Shown: positions 10,769-20,283, numbered from the stretch's first letter. The stretch: 64,000 nucleotides of DNA from Rhodothermales bacterium (GCA_951812585.1 OX638318.1:214819-278818); one strand, 5' to 3'. Notes: a model not told the origin generated them from the sequence alone. Numbers and translations are program-made.

Positions 10769-11098
10769 GTGGCTGGTGCCGCAGTGGTCTGTTCCGTGCA
10801 TTGTCTCATGACTCCCCTCCTGGCCACGGTCGCCCCGTTCATGGTCCTGGCCGAAGGCGCGGAATGGTAGATGTGGGGAGGGACGGTGTTTCCGGCTGTC
10901 GTGATCCTCGCAACCGGGCCGGGTCGGAGTCGACAAGCGATCGCCGGGCTTGTTCTCGCGGGGACTGCTATCTGGGCTGTCTCTCTGGCCGGTTGGTTCG
11001 GGCCCGCCCCGGAAATCGTCACGTCTCCCGTGGGGAGCCTTCTGATTGCTGGAGACATGCTGTGGAGCGCCCGGCTATGTCGTGCCAATGCCTGTTGA
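10769..11098 (+). pseudogene. MerC-domain membrane protein split by an in-frame TAG
   Basis: The frame reads VAGAAVVCSVHCLMTPLLA, a MerC-type first membrane segment with its Cys-x3-Cys spacing. It then meets TAG at 10868-10870 and continues in the same frame from ATG 10871 with further hydrophobic segments and the typical MerC end GSLLIAGDMLWSARLC. Only the single stop interrupts an otherwise continuous reading of about 109 codons. MerC-domain proteins are small inner-membrane metal transporters. The gene ends 80 bases before the Fur-family regulator. It is either a recent nonsense pseudogene or a sequencing error. Confidence 0.65.
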
Positions 11099-11178
11099 CT
11101 ATCGGGGTATCGAAATGCAGGCCACGGCGGTTATCGTTCTGGATGATTCGAGCCGCTACGCTCCCGACGAAGGACGCC

Positions 11179-11550
11179 ATGCACCAACGAGATACCCGAC
11201 AGCGACGGGCCATCCGCGCCGTCTTCCTCGACGTTGCGGGCCCGCTGACACCAGACGAAGTTCTCGAACGTGCTCAGGCGCTCGCGCCCACGCTCGGGCT
11301 GGCCACGGTGTACCGAAGCGTCAAAATCCTGGCTGAGAAGGGTTGGCTCACTGAAGTGGAACTCCCTGGGGGTGGCATGCGCTACGAGCTGGCGGCTCGG
11401 CCTCACCATCACCATTTCGTGTGCCGCGCCTGCGAAAAGGCGTTCGATATCCACCGTTGCCCCGAGTCAGTGGAGGATCTGGCTCCGGAAGGCTTCGAGG
11501 TCGATGACCACGAGGTGATCCTCTTCGGGCGTTGCCCGGCCTGCACCTGA
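11179..11550 (+). CDS. Fur/Zur-family metal-responsive regulator
   Basis: A 123-residue transcriptional regulator of the Fur superfamily. The winged helix with TPDEVLERAQ and GLATVYRSVKIL occupies the first 60 residues. The dimerisation half has the His cluster HHHHF followed by Cys-x2-Cys (CRAC) and a C-terminal CPAC pair, the structural zinc site. The ATG at 11179 has AAGGA just upstream; the longer open frame starting at 10765 is out of frame with merC and is rejected. Whether it senses zinc, iron or peroxide cannot be settled, but the MerC and possible DUF3299 neighbours favour zinc. Confidence 0.85.
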   Translation: MHQRDTRQRRAIRAVFLDVAGPLTPDEVLERAQALAPTLGLATVYRSVKILAEKGWLTEVELPGGGMRYELAARPHHHHFVCRACEKAFDIHRCPESVEDLAPEGFEVDDHEVILFGRCPACT

Positions 11551-11566
11551 TCGCAGGACGCTGCGA
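11551..11566. terminator. hairpin between convergent genes
   Basis: TCGCAG-GACG-CTGCGA begins on the base after the Fur-family stop codon, in the gap before the convergent propeller gene. The stem is six perfect pairs with a four-base loop. There is no T-run on either side, so terminator function is only possible. Confidence 0.3.
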
Positions 11567-11599
11567 GAGGGGACGAAACAGCGGGGGCGGCGGCGTCCA

Positions 11600-13435
11600 T
11601 CACCAACCGCTGGACCCATCTTCGGCGCCTGTGCTCCCGGTGGCGAGCGCGACGACCTCGATGGCAGCCTCGCGCATCGTAACCGCGAGCGTGCGCCCGT
11701 CGGGGCTCAAGCTCGGCTGGAGTGCGCCGAACACGCCGGTCGTAACCTGTTCCGTCACGCCGGTGAGGATGTCCACACGCCACACCTGGAAGGGCCCAAA
11801 GCCGTCGTTGCGCGAGTAGAAGAGCGATGCACCGTCGGCGCTCCACTCGGGCGCGCTGTAGGGTTCGCCATTGGCAAAGGAGACAACAGCCGTGGGGGTT
11901 CCACCCGCTGCCGGCACCGTGTAAACGGTGACACGTCCGTCCTCGAGCGAGCGTCCGTAGAAAGCCAGCCGCGCGCCGTCCGGCGAGAAGCGAGCTCCCA
12001 TGGCAGAGCCCTCGAACCCGTCGAGCGGGACCCGGACAGGGTCGGCGACCGCGCGCCCTGTAGCGGAATCGACGGCGATCGAGTAGACGGAAGTCGGGTT
12101 CCCCTCGAGCGGCGGGCCGTTACTGCTGAAGGCGAGCGCCCGTCCGTCCGGACTCCAATCCGGCTCGCCGGTGTCCGCGCCCGGTCCGAACTGCGTGAGT
12201 CGTATGGGTCGCTCGCTCCCGCCAACCCGGACGAGCCATATGTCGTCGCTGCGCTCCAGGTGCCCGTGGAAGGCGAGCCACCGGCCGTCGGGCGACCACG
12301 CGGCGCCGTAGTCTTCGCCCTCCTCCGAGAGCAGCACCCGGATCGTGCCGATCGGGGCACCCTCCGCATCGAGGTCAAGGACACCCAGGTCGAAGTCGAT
12401 GGGTATACGGACGCGTCGCCAGGAGAAGGTAATGAAACCCAGCGCCCCCCCAGCGGGGTGCCAGGAAGGCAGGAAGGCGCTGGTGGAACCTGCCGTTGTC
12501 ACATCGGTGGGTTCTCCTCCGGTCACCGGAACGAGGCCCACCGCGGTGCGCGTATGGTACACGCTGAGAGCAACGCGACCATCGACGAGCGGCGTGACCG
12601 CGAGCACGTCACGGCCGCTGCGCTCCAGTCGTTTGGCCGGGCCTCCGTCCACTGGCACGCGCCAGGCGACAAAGAGCGAGTCGTCGAGCCCCGCTGCCGC
12701 GAGATGGAGTGCTCTGCCCGTGGAGGACCACTCCACGCGGCGGTCCCATCCGAGCCGGAGGTCGGCAGCGAGCGTGCGCGTCTCGCCCGTCGCGATCTCC
12801 GTCATGGCCAGGGCCGCGCGTCCGTCCACGACGCGAAGGTACGCGACCGCGCGCCCGTCGGGAGATCGCACAGGTGCGGTCCATCCCCCGGCGCGGTCGA
12901 CCAGCACGGTCGCGTGGCCGGGGCCCGGCGCATACGCGACCCACGCGGTATCGGCACCCGCGTGTCGAAGCGCGGTCACGGTCCCGTCGGGCAGCAATCG
13001 CGGATAGTCAATGCGTGCGTCCCCGGGATCCACGATGCGCGACTCCTGACCGGTGGTCGGGTCCAAGGTCCAGACCCCGTGACTTTCAGGCCGGCGGTCG
13101 ACGTACACGACGCGTGAACCGTCGGGCGACCAGGTCACCCGCGACCGTCCCGCTGACGTCCTCGTCACCACGCGGCCGACACCGGTCGCTACGTCATAGA
13201 CCGCGAGCGATCTGCTACCCACGGCAAAGTCGGCGAATACGACTCGATCGCCGGCAGGCGACGGGATGCCCGGGTAGGCGTCGTAGAAGTCTGTGTGGAC
13301 GTGTCGTGCGAGCACGATGTCCGAGACCTCTTCGACGTTGCTTCCGCACGCCGCCGCCATGAGGAGCGGCACTGCTACGAGGCCGCGGCAAGCACGGACT
13401 GGCCGCAAACGCGGCCCACTGAGGGTGAAGCTCAT
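11600..13435 (-). CDS. TolB-like beta-propeller lipoprotein
   Basis: A 611-residue lipoprotein with signal peptide ending LMAAACGS. The body is a series of WD40-like PD40 repeats, recognisable by recurring SPDG steps (TWSPDGSRVVYVD, AWSPDGRWLAFHG, DWSPDGRALAFSS, RFSPDGARLAFYG, SLSPDGRTLAVTM). This is the propeller found in TolB and in the N-terminal domain of S9 peptidases, but no hydrolase domain follows. It is convergent with the Fur-family gene. Codon use is markedly GC-rich compared with the core genes, consistent with transfer. Partner and ligand are unknown; it might act with the S9 peptidase encoded next to it. Confidence 0.75.
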   Translation of the reverse strand: MSFTLSGPRLRPVRACRGLVAVPLLMAAACGSNVEEVSDIVLARHVHTDFYDAYPGIPSPAGDRVVFADFAVGSRSLAVYDVATGVGRVVTRTSAGRSRVTWSPDGSRVVYVDRRPESHGVWTLDPTTGQESRIVDPGDARIDYPRLLPDGTVTALRHAGADTAWVAYAPGPGHATVLVDRAGGWTAPVRSPDGRAVAYLRVVDGRAALAMTEIATGETRTLAADLRLGWDRRVEWSSTGRALHLAAAGLDDSLFVAWRVPVDGGPAKRLERSGRDVLAVTPLVDGRVALSVYHTRTAVGLVPVTGGEPTDVTTAGSTSAFLPSWHPAGGALGFITFSWRRVRIPIDFDLGVLDLDAEGAPIGTIRVLLSEEGEDYGAAWSPDGRWLAFHGHLERSDDIWLVRVGGSERPIRLTQFGPGADTGEPDWSPDGRALAFSSNGPPLEGNPTSVYSIAVDSATGRAVADPVRVPLDGFEGSAMGARFSPDGARLAFYGRSLEDGRVTVYTVPAAGGTPTAVVSFANGEPYSAPEWSADGASLFYSRNDGFGPFQVWRVDILTGVTEQVTTGVFGALQPSLSPDGRTLAVTMREAAIEVVALATGSTGAEDGSSGW

Positions 13436-13563
13436 CTGATCTCCTTCCGGTTATGTGATAGCACGTCAGTGGTCCATTCTCGCCCTCTCGGCCATCTCCT
13501 CCTGATGCCGGGAATCAGGAGGCTCGATCGCACATGATCAAGTCACGCTCCAATCGATGATAT

Positions 13564-13684
13564 ATGGATGCCCTGGCCAAAGTGCAAGCCAAAGTGCAAA
13601 TAGCGGGTGCTCTCCGGTGAACACATAACGCTGCGTGCGCAGCGCAAGTGACAAACCTCCGACTGGAATGGGCGAATTCGTTCA
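13564..13684 (+). repeat. 121-bp perfect direct repeat, copy 2
   Basis: This is the second copy of the repeat at 9556-9676, identical over 121 bases. It lies in the divergent gap between the propeller lipoprotein and the S9 peptidase and ends 61 bases before the peptidase start, so it may carry or replace that gene's promoter. Confidence 0.9.
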
Positions 13685-13745
13685 ACGCCGAAGAGAAGCT
13701 GAGGCGTGAGCACCTACAAGAGCACGAAGCAAGGAAAGGTCCTCA

Positions 13746-16058
13746 ATGATTCGAACCCTGGCAATCCTCCTCGGCGTGAACCTTGTTTCCCCAACCTTCA
13801 CCACCCAGGCCCAGGAAGCTCTCACAGCCGAGGACTACGCTCGTGCGGAACGGCTCCTCTACACGGCTCCGATGATGATGCGTTGGTGGGTAACTCCGAA
13901 CTGGCTGGACGGCGACAGGTTCTGGTACCGGATCTCCACCCGGGACGGCGGCGAGTACATGCTGGCGGACCCGTCCGCCGGGATCCGCCGTGTCGCTTTC
14001 GATCACGCGCGGCTGGCAGAGGCACTGCGAGAAGCCTCCGGCGCTGCCCCCGATCCCTTTGCCCTTCCCGTTCGGAGTATCCATTTGGAGCGCGATTCGG
14101 ATTCAGTCCACCTGCAACTACGGGAAGGATTTTACCGCTGCGACCTCCGAGCCTACCAGTGTCGGGAAGAGACCGACCCCACGGCGGCAGCCCCATCCCC
14201 CCGAGGTCCCGGAGTGACCTCACCTGACGGCCGCCTGACCGCCTTCATTCGCGATCACAACCTCTGGGTCCGCAACCTGGAGACGGGCGACGAAACCCGA
14301 CTCACCTCCGATGGCATCGAGGACTTCGGTTACGCCACCAACAACGCGGGCTGGGCGCGCAGTCCCCGGCCGGTCCTCAGTTGGTCGCCCGATTCTCGCA
14401 GGATCGCCACCTTCCAGCACGACGCGCGGGGTGTCGGGATGATGTATCTGGTGTCCACGAATGTCGGGCATCCGGAACTGGAAGCGTGGCGGTATCCTCT
14501 TCCTGGGGACAGCGTCATCTTCCGCATTGAGCGGGTCGTGATCGACGTGGACGCTCCTGACGAGAGTCGCGTCGTGCGCCTGCAGATACCCCCCGACCCT
14601 CACCGCTCCTCGGTGTGCGACCACATCTTCTGCGGCGGGGGCTTTGCCGATGTCGAGTGGAGCGCCGATGGATCCCAGCTTTTCTTCGTCTCCACCTCGC
14701 GCGACCACAAGGAAGCCACCGTCCGCGTCGCCGACCCCGAATCTGGAGAAGTGAGAGACCTTTTCGTCGAACGAGCCGAGACTTTCGTCAATACGGGAGT
14801 CTGGCAAGCCAATTGGCGTCTCCTCCCGGCGAGCAGCGAGATCCTCTGGCACTCCCAGCGGGACGACTGGGGGCATTTGTATCTCTACGATCTCGAAACC
14901 GGCAGCCTGAAGAATCAGGTCACCGGTGGGGAGTGGAACGTCCTCGACGTGCTGCGCGTGGACGAGGACGAACGGGTCGTCTACTTCGTGGGCAATGGGC
15001 GTGAACTGGGCGACCCATACTTCGAGTACCTCTACCGTGTGGGACTGGACGGTTCAGGGGTCAAGCTACTGACCCCCGACAGCGCGAACCATACGGTCAC
15101 CCTCTCTCCCGGCGGCAACTACTTCATCGACCGGATCGAGACCCCGGTGCTACCTACCCGTACGGTCGTGCGGGACATGAAAGGCGACCTGGTGATGCCG
15201 CTTGAAGAAGCCGACATATCCCGGATCCTGGAGATCGGGTGGCATCCCCCGATCCCGTTCTCGGTCAAGGCCCGGGACGGCAAGACGGATCTTTACGGAC
15301 TGATGTGGCGGCCGAGCCACTTCGATCCGTCGAAGAAGTACCCCATCATCAACCACATCTACCCGGGACCCTCAACGGGGAGTGTGGGAACTCGGCAATT
15401 CTGGCCGCAAAAGTCCGAGCGGGCACTCGCGGAACTGGGTTTCATCGTGTTGGCACTGGATGCCATGGGGACGCCGAAGCGCTCCAAGTCCTTTCACGAG
15501 GCGTACTACGGGAACATGGGAGATAACGGGCTCCCCGATCACATTGCTGGGATGAAGCAGTTGGCGGAACGACACCCGTGGATCGACATCGACCGAGTAG
15601 GCATATACGGAGGTTCCGGTGGAGGATACGCCGCGGCTGACGCCATTCTTCGGTATCCGGACTTCTTCAAGGTCGCGGTGGCCCAATCGGGCAATCACGA
15701 CAACCGCAACTACGAGGACGACTGGGGCGAGAAATGGCAGGGGCTGCTGGCGGAGTACCCGGACGGCACGACGAATTACGACAACCAGGCGAACCAGCTA
15801 CTGGCCGGTAACCTCAAGGGCAAACTGCTGATCACGCACGGTATGCTGGACGACAACGTCCCACCATACGGAACCCTGCTTCTGGTGGACGCCTTGATCG
15901 CCGCGAACAAGGACTTCGACCTAATCCTCTTCCCGAACGCTCGGCACGGGTTGTTTGGCGATGCCGACAACTACATGACTCGGAGGAGGTGGGACTATTT
16001 CGTGAGGCACCTGCTAGGGGCTGAGCCGCCGACGGACTATAGGATGGGGGAGAGGTGA
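13746..16058 (+). CDS. S9 family (dipeptidyl peptidase IV-type) serine peptidase
   Basis: A secreted 770-residue prolyl-oligopeptidase-family enzyme that removes N-terminal dipeptides. After a signal peptide (about 22 residues) comes a DPP IV N-terminal beta-propeller and, from about residue 510, an alpha/beta hydrolase domain. The nucleophile elbow is YGGSGGGYA, the acid lies in HGMLDDNV and the histidine in NARHGL, so the triad is complete. A GGAAAGG-like ribosome site (AAGGAAAGGT) precedes ATG 13746. Between the domains, the usual Glu-containing N-terminal-recognition helix was not confidently located. GC-rich codon use matches the propeller gene and not the core genes. Confidence 0.9.
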   Translation: MIRTLAILLGVNLVSPTFTTQAQEALTAEDYARAERLLYTAPMMMRWWVTPNWLDGDRFWYRISTRDGGEYMLADPSAGIRRVAFDHARLAEALREASGAAPDPFALPVRSIHLERDSDSVHLQLREGFYRCDLRAYQCREETDPTAAAPSPRGPGVTSPDGRLTAFIRDHNLWVRNLETGDETRLTSDGIEDFGYATNNAGWARSPRPVLSWSPDSRRIATFQHDARGVGMMYLVSTNVGHPELEAWRYPLPGDSVIFRIERVVIDVDAPDESRVVRLQIPPDPHRSSVCDHIFCGGGFADVEWSADGSQLFFVSTSRDHKEATVRVADPESGEVRDLFVERAETFVNTGVWQANWRLLPASSEILWHSQRDDWGHLYLYDLETGSLKNQVTGGEWNVLDVLRVDEDERVVYFVGNGRELGDPYFEYLYRVGLDGSGVKLLTPDSANHTVTLSPGGNYFIDRIETPVLPTRTVVRDMKGDLVMPLEEADISRILEIGWHPPIPFSVKARDGKTDLYGLMWRPSHFDPSKKYPIINHIYPGPSTGSVGTRQFWPQKSERALAELGFIVLALDAMGTPKRSKSFHEAYYGNMGDNGLPDHIAGMKQLAERHPWIDIDRVGIYGGSGGGYAAADAILRYPDFFKVAVAQSGNHDNRNYEDDWGEKWQGLLAEYPDGTTNYDNQANQLLAGNLKGKLLITHGMLDDNVPPYGTLLLVDALIAANKDFDLILFPNARHGLFGDADNYMTRRRWDYFVRHLLGAEPPTDYRMGER

Positions 16059-16230
16059 AGCAGGTGCGCGATCGCATCGTTCTCCGGTAAGTCGTCGGGC
16101 TGGACCAAGCGCACATGACTGGTGCTAGTGCCCGGCCTGGGCAAGCCCAGAATTGCTCAACAGCGTTTCTGTTCACGATTTCTGATCTCCGCCTGCGGAA
16201 GCTATGACTTAGTCCGCCCGGCGGCCTAAG

Positions 16231-17031
16231 CTATGTGATGTAATCGCTCCACGCTTGGAGAACCTGTGCGCGGCGCTCCAGCAGATCGGACCGCTGATAC
16301 GCCTGAACGACCGGGCTGCGCGGCACGTGAGCGAGGCAGGCCTCCGCTACCTCGGCCGGGACACCGGTCTTGGCCATCCACGACCGCGCGCTCGAACGGA
16401 ACCCGTGAACCGTCGAAGCGACACCGGCTCGCCGAAGCACGCGCCCCGGCACGTTCCTCGGCAACACCTCGCTGGTTCTCGACGGAAACGCCAGCGACGA
16501 GTCGGGAGACAGCGCCTGCACCCGGTCGAGTACGCCGAGCACGCCCGTGCTCAACGGAACGGAGAACTCGCGCCCGGTCTTCATCTTCGACGCCGGGATG
16601 GTCCACACGCCCGCCTCCAAGTCGATCTCGTCCCAACGCGCCCCGAGCGCCGCCGCAACCTCTCCGTGCGGAAGCGCGCGATAATGCCTCGCCGCGTTGC
16701 CGCTCGCCCTCGGCAGCGCCACGACCGCCCGGTCCAGCGGGTTGTCCGCGCGATGGTTGCGGCCGACACACCAGCGGAAGACCGCAGAGATCCGGTGCCG
16801 GGCCTTCCGGCGGGCCTCGGCCAGCGTGATCTCGGGATACGGCCCGAGCCCGATCGAGGTCAGGCGGCCCTCGATCCTGACGCGCTGACGCCATGTCTTC
16901 GAGATGCGGCCCGTCGCCGTCCGGTGGACCCGGAGGCTCAAGCCCTGTCCGCCGCGCCCGTCACCGTAGACGCCGGGTCGGCTGATTGTGCGGACGAACG
17001 CGGCGGTGAGCGTTCTCGGTCGTTTGGCCAT
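16231..17031 (-). pseudogene. P4-type tyrosine recombinase with two internal deletions
   Basis: The protein has the DUF4102 arm-binding start of P4-like integrases (DGRGGQGLSLRV, GLGPYPEITLAEARRKAR). The family then has about 85 residues of core-binding domain, but here the sequence jumps directly to HRISAVFRWCVGRNHRADNP. A second jump, from LPHGEVAAAL to GARWDEIDLE, removes about 30 residues including the first catalytic arginine. HGFRSS, the later LAH and the tyrosine in QAYQRSD remain. Both deletions are in frame, giving 266 residues instead of about 400. Start ATG 17031 has GGAGAAGG upstream. Loss of the arginine should abolish strand cleavage, so I treat it as a relic. Confidence 0.75.
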
Positions 17032-17160
17032 GCGTTCCTTCTCCAAAGCGTGTATCACTTATTGCAGCACTACACAGGGAAGAATATACCGGATCTCGAT
17101 GGACTGTAAGGGACAGACAGGTTCCTGTTGTAACTGATAACTCGTTGTTATACAGGATGT

Positions 17161-17179
17161 TATCGGACAACTATCGGAC
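17161..17179 (+). repeat. TATCGGAC direct repeat, 11-base period
   Basis: TATCGGAC occurs at 17161 and again at 17172, so both copies face the same side of the helix, about 115 bases before the decarboxylase start. The 11-mer ACTATCGGACT at 17170 recurs at 51529 inside a palindrome. It could be an operator or a recombinase site near the integrase relic. Confidence 0.35.
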
Positions 17180-17292
17180 TTCTATAGACGGCCTTGGAAG
17201 ACGGTGAGAGAGTTCAATCAGAACTGCGCGCCGCAGCGTATCTTTCGCAAGCAGCCGGGCGTGAACAGCGGCTGGGCGTGAACAGCATCGAT

Positions 17293-18237
17293 ATGCCAAG
17301 AACTGTCATCACCGGAGGTGCCGGCTTCCTCGGATCACACTTGTGCGACCGCTTCCTTGCAGAAGGCCATAAGGTGATCTGCATAGACAACTTCCTGACA
17401 GGCTCGCCGGAGAACATCAGCCACCTGATGGAGAGGCCAGACTTTCTCCTTATCAAACACGATGTAACTAACTACATCTATGTGGACGGGCCCGTTGATT
17501 TTGTCCTTCACTTTGCCAGTCCTGCCTCGCCCATAGACTACCTGCGCCTTCCGATTCAGACGCTCAAGGTCGGTGCACTAGGGACACACAAGGCGCTTGG
17601 CCTCACCAAAGAAAAGCAGGCGCGCTTTCTGTTGGCATCAACCAGCGAAGTCTACGGAGATCCGTTGGTGCATCCCCAGCATGAAAAGTACTGGGGCAAC
17701 GTCAATCCCGTAGGGCTGCGCGGCGTGTACGACGAAGCCAAGCGGTTTGCTGAGGCGATGACCATGGCCTACCACCGTTATCACGGCGTCGAGACGCGGA
17801 TCGCCCGCATTTTCAACACCTATGGGCCGCGCATGCGGCTGGACGACGGGCGTGCGCTTCCCACATTCATGCGGCAAGCCCTTACCGGCAAGCCCATCAC
17901 TGTCTACGGTGACGGGCTGCAGACGCGCTCTTTCGCCTATGTCAGCGACACCGTAGAGGGTATCTACCGGCTCCTCGTCAGCGACGTAACCGATCCGGTC
18001 AACATTGGGAGCCGCGACGAAATAGCTATCCGGGCGTTTGCTGAAGAGATTCTGACCCTTACAGGCAGCCGCAGCCCCATCGTGGCAGAGACACTACCGG
18101 CCGACGACCCCAAGAGCCGCCAGCCCGATACCACCGTGGCAGAAACGAAGCTGGGCTGGCATCCCCAGTATACGCGTGCTGAGGGCCTGGAGCTTACGCT
18201 TGCCTATGTGCGGAAACGGTTGGCCAAAAATGCGTAA
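17293..18237 (+). CDS. UDP-glucuronate decarboxylase (SDR family)
   Basis: This short-chain dehydrogenase/reductase of 314 residues converts UDP-glucuronate to UDP-xylose using bound NAD. The Rossmann motif [13 protein letters not shown] is at residue 6, the catalytic Ser/Tyr/Lys set lies in [10 protein letters not shown] and YDEAKR, and the substrate-site stretch [14 protein letters not shown] is typical of UXS enzymes. The ATG at 17293 puts the Rossmann motif at the very start; the frame is open upstream to 17194 but that part has no SDR sequence. It opens the nucleotide-sugar cluster and lies 261 bases from the integrase relic. Confidence 0.9.
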   Translation: MPRTVITGGAGFLGSHLCDRFLAEGHKVICIDNFLTGSPENISHLMERPDFLLIKHDVTNYIYVDGPVDFVLHFASPASPIDYLRLPIQTLKVGALGTHKALGLTKEKQARFLLASTSEVYGDPLVHPQHEKYWGNVNPVGLRGVYDEAKRFAEAMTMAYHRYHGVETRIARIFNTYGPRMRLDDGRALPTFMRQALTGKPITVYGDGLQTRSFAYVSDTVEGIYRLLVSDVTDPVNIGSRDEIAIRAFAEEILTLTGSRSPIVAETLPADDPKSRQPDTTVAETKLGWHPQYTRAEGLELTLAYVRKRLAKNA

Positions 18238-18466
18238 AACGTCCCATGCGTCGTCCCACCGCGTGCGATCACCACTGGACACTTAATATGCACCGCCAGG
18301 GCCTTGTCATTCGTTTCGCATTTGCCGTACCAAGCGACATCCTGATACGCAGGCTTCAGAGGCCCGAGTCCTCTGCCAGGGTCCGACCGCGGGGGTGGAT
18401 CCAATGTGCGGTACTTGAAATCAGGCTGAGGAATGCGGGGGCCCGGACGCAACAACAGCAGATGCT

Positions 18467-19516
18467 ATGAAGCCACGCGTGGCCCTGATCACGGGCATCA
18501 CTGGGCAGGACGGGGCCTACCTTGCCGAACTACTGCTCCGCAAGGATTACATAGTGCACGGCGTGAAGCGGCGTTCCAGCCTTTTCAACACGCAGCGCAT
18601 CGATCACCTCTACCAGGATCCGCATATCCAGGATCCGCGCTTCATCCTGCATTACGGCGATCTTACCGACTCGACCAATCTTGTTCGGATCGTTCAAGAG
18701 GTCCAGCCTGATGAGATCTACAACCTGGGTGCGCAGAGCCATGTCCAAGTGAGCTTCGACACCCCTGAGTACACGGCTAATGCCGATGCGGTAGGCGTAT
18801 TGCGCCTCTTGGAGGCCATCCGCATTCTGGCAATGACCGACTCCGTACGCTTCTACCAGGCTTCCACGAGCGAGCTGTTTGGCAATTCGAAGGAAGTGCC
18901 GCAGGACGAGCACACGCCATTTACGCCGCGCAGCCCGTACGGTGCAGCCAAGCTCTATGCCTACTGGATCACCGTAAACTACCGCGAAGCCTACGGGTTG
19001 TACGCCTGCAACGGCATACTCTTCAACCACGAGAGTCCGCGCCGCGGCGAAACCTTCGTCACGCGCAAAATCACGCGGGCGGCGGCGCGCATAAAGCTAG
19101 GACTTGAGGACTGCTTGTATCTGGGTAACCTCAATGCTTCGCGCGACTGGGGACATGCCAAGGACTATGTGGAAGGAATGTGGCTGATGCTGCAGCAGGA
19201 TGCACCCGAAGACTTCGTCCTCGCCACCGGCAAGGAGGCCACCGTCCGGGATTTCTGCAACAAGGCCTTCGGCGCGCTGGACATGACGCTGGAATGGCGT
19301 GGCCGCGGCGCAGAAGAGCAAGCCATCTGTAGGGAATCCGGCAAAACGGTGGTAGCCGTGAACCCACGGTATTACCGGCCTGCGGAGGTGAACCGCCTCC
19401 TGGGCAATGCAACCAAAGCGCGCGAGCGTCTGGGGTGGCGGCCCCGATATACGCTGGACTCCATGATTGAAGAAATGGTCGCGGCTGATCTGGAAGCTGC
19501 CAAGGCAGCGCTGTGA
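18467..19516 (+). CDS. gmd: GDP-mannose 4,6-dehydratase
   Basis: The enzyme converts GDP-mannose to GDP-4-keto-6-deoxymannose, the entry to GDP-fucose, rhamnose and perosamine. Its 349 residues are full length. The motifs [38 protein letters not shown] and [10 protein letters not shown], and the [16 protein letters not shown] stretch, are intact. A 229-base untranslated gap precedes it. The stop overlaps the ATG of the next gene by one base, so translation is probably coupled. No GDP-fucose synthase or reductase is in view, so the final sugar is unknown. Confidence 0.95.
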   Translation: MKPRVALITGITGQDGAYLAELLLRKDYIVHGVKRRSSLFNTQRIDHLYQDPHIQDPRFILHYGDLTDSTNLVRIVQEVQPDEIYNLGAQSHVQVSFDTPEYTANADAVGVLRLLEAIRILAMTDSVRFYQASTSELFGNSKEVPQDEHTPFTPRSPYGAAKLYAYWITVNYREAYGLYACNGILFNHESPRRGETFVTRKITRAAARIKLGLEDCLYLGNLNASRDWGHAKDYVEGMWLMLQQDAPEDFVLATGKEATVRDFCNKAFGALDMTLEWRGRGAEEQAICRESGKTVVAVNPRYYRPAEVNRLLGNATKARERLGWRPRYTLDSMIEEMVAADLEAAKAAL

Positions 19517-20271
19517 TGCACAAACTGCTGAAGGGCGTGGTGCTGGCCGGCGGCACGGGAAGCCGGCTGTTCCCGCTTACGAAGGTGACCAACAAGCACC
19601 TGCTTCCCGTCGGCAGGTATCCGATGATCTTTCACCCGCTGCTTCGGTTGCAGGAAGCGGGCATCACCCAGATCGCTATCGTAACCAGCCCCGAACACAT
19701 GGGGGACGTTGTAAACCTTTTGGGCAGCGGGCAGGAACTGGGTGTGGACCTTACCTACCGTGTGCAGGACGAGCCCGGTGGGATCGCACAAGCGCTAGGA
19801 CTTTGCGAAAACTTTGCCGGCGGTGATCGACTCGTGACGGTGCTCGGAGACAACATCCTCGCGGACAGCCTCGCGCCTCACGCCGCAGCCTACCGCGCGC
19901 AGGATGGCGGAGCACGGGTCCTGTTGAAAAAGGTGCAGGACGCTGAGCGCTATGGCGTCCCACGCTTTGAAGGAGACGAGATCGTCGAAATCATTGAAAA
20001 GCCTGCCAATCCGCCCAGCGCGTTTGCGGTTACTGGAATCTACTTTTACGATGCACAGGTTTTCGACTTCATCCGGCAGCTATCCCCGAGTCGTCGGGGC
20101 GAGTACGAAGTAAGCGATGTCAACTCTTCGTACGTACGTCACAGCAAGCTGACCTACGGCATCCTGGATGGCTGGTGGGGCGATGCTGGTACCATCGATG
20201 GCTGGCACGAGGCCAATGCGCTGGCACGGAATCTGGCCTACGAATCCTATCCCAGCACCCAGGGTCTGTGA
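19516..20271 (+). CDS. sugar-1-phosphate nucleotidyltransferase (RmlA-like, short)
   Basis: This 251-residue enzyme activates a sugar phosphate with an NTP. The signature GVVLAGGTGSRLFPLTKVTNKHLLPV holds the nucleotide and Mg-binding residues, and GDNI, EIIEKP and WGDAGT carry the remaining active-site positions. Its length matches archaeal/bacterial short glucose-1-phosphate thymidylyltransferases. The ATG at 19516 overlaps the gmd stop (TGATG). Which NTP and sugar it uses cannot be read from the sequence. Confidence 0.85.
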   Translation: MHKLLKGVVLAGGTGSRLFPLTKVTNKHLLPVGRYPMIFHPLLRLQEAGITQIAIVTSPEHMGDVVNLLGSGQELGVDLTYRVQDEPGGIAQALGLCENFAGGDRLVTVLGDNILADSLAPHAAAYRAQDGGARVLLKKVQDAERYGVPRFEGDEIVEIIEKPANPPSAFAVTGIYFYDAQVFDFIRQLSPSRRGEYEVSDVNSSYVRHSKLTYGILDGWWGDAGTIDGWHEANALARNLAYESYPSTQGL

Positions 20272-20283
20272 TACTCAGCGTCA

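Noticed and set aside
10765-11178. Long N-terminal extension of the Fur-family gene
   Set aside because: It covers the merC remnant in a different frame, has no domain, and a good start with ribosome site exists at 11179.
16059-17292. tRNA gene or tRNA-derived att site near the integrase
   Set aside because: No T-arm or anticodon-arm pattern was found on either strand in the flanks.
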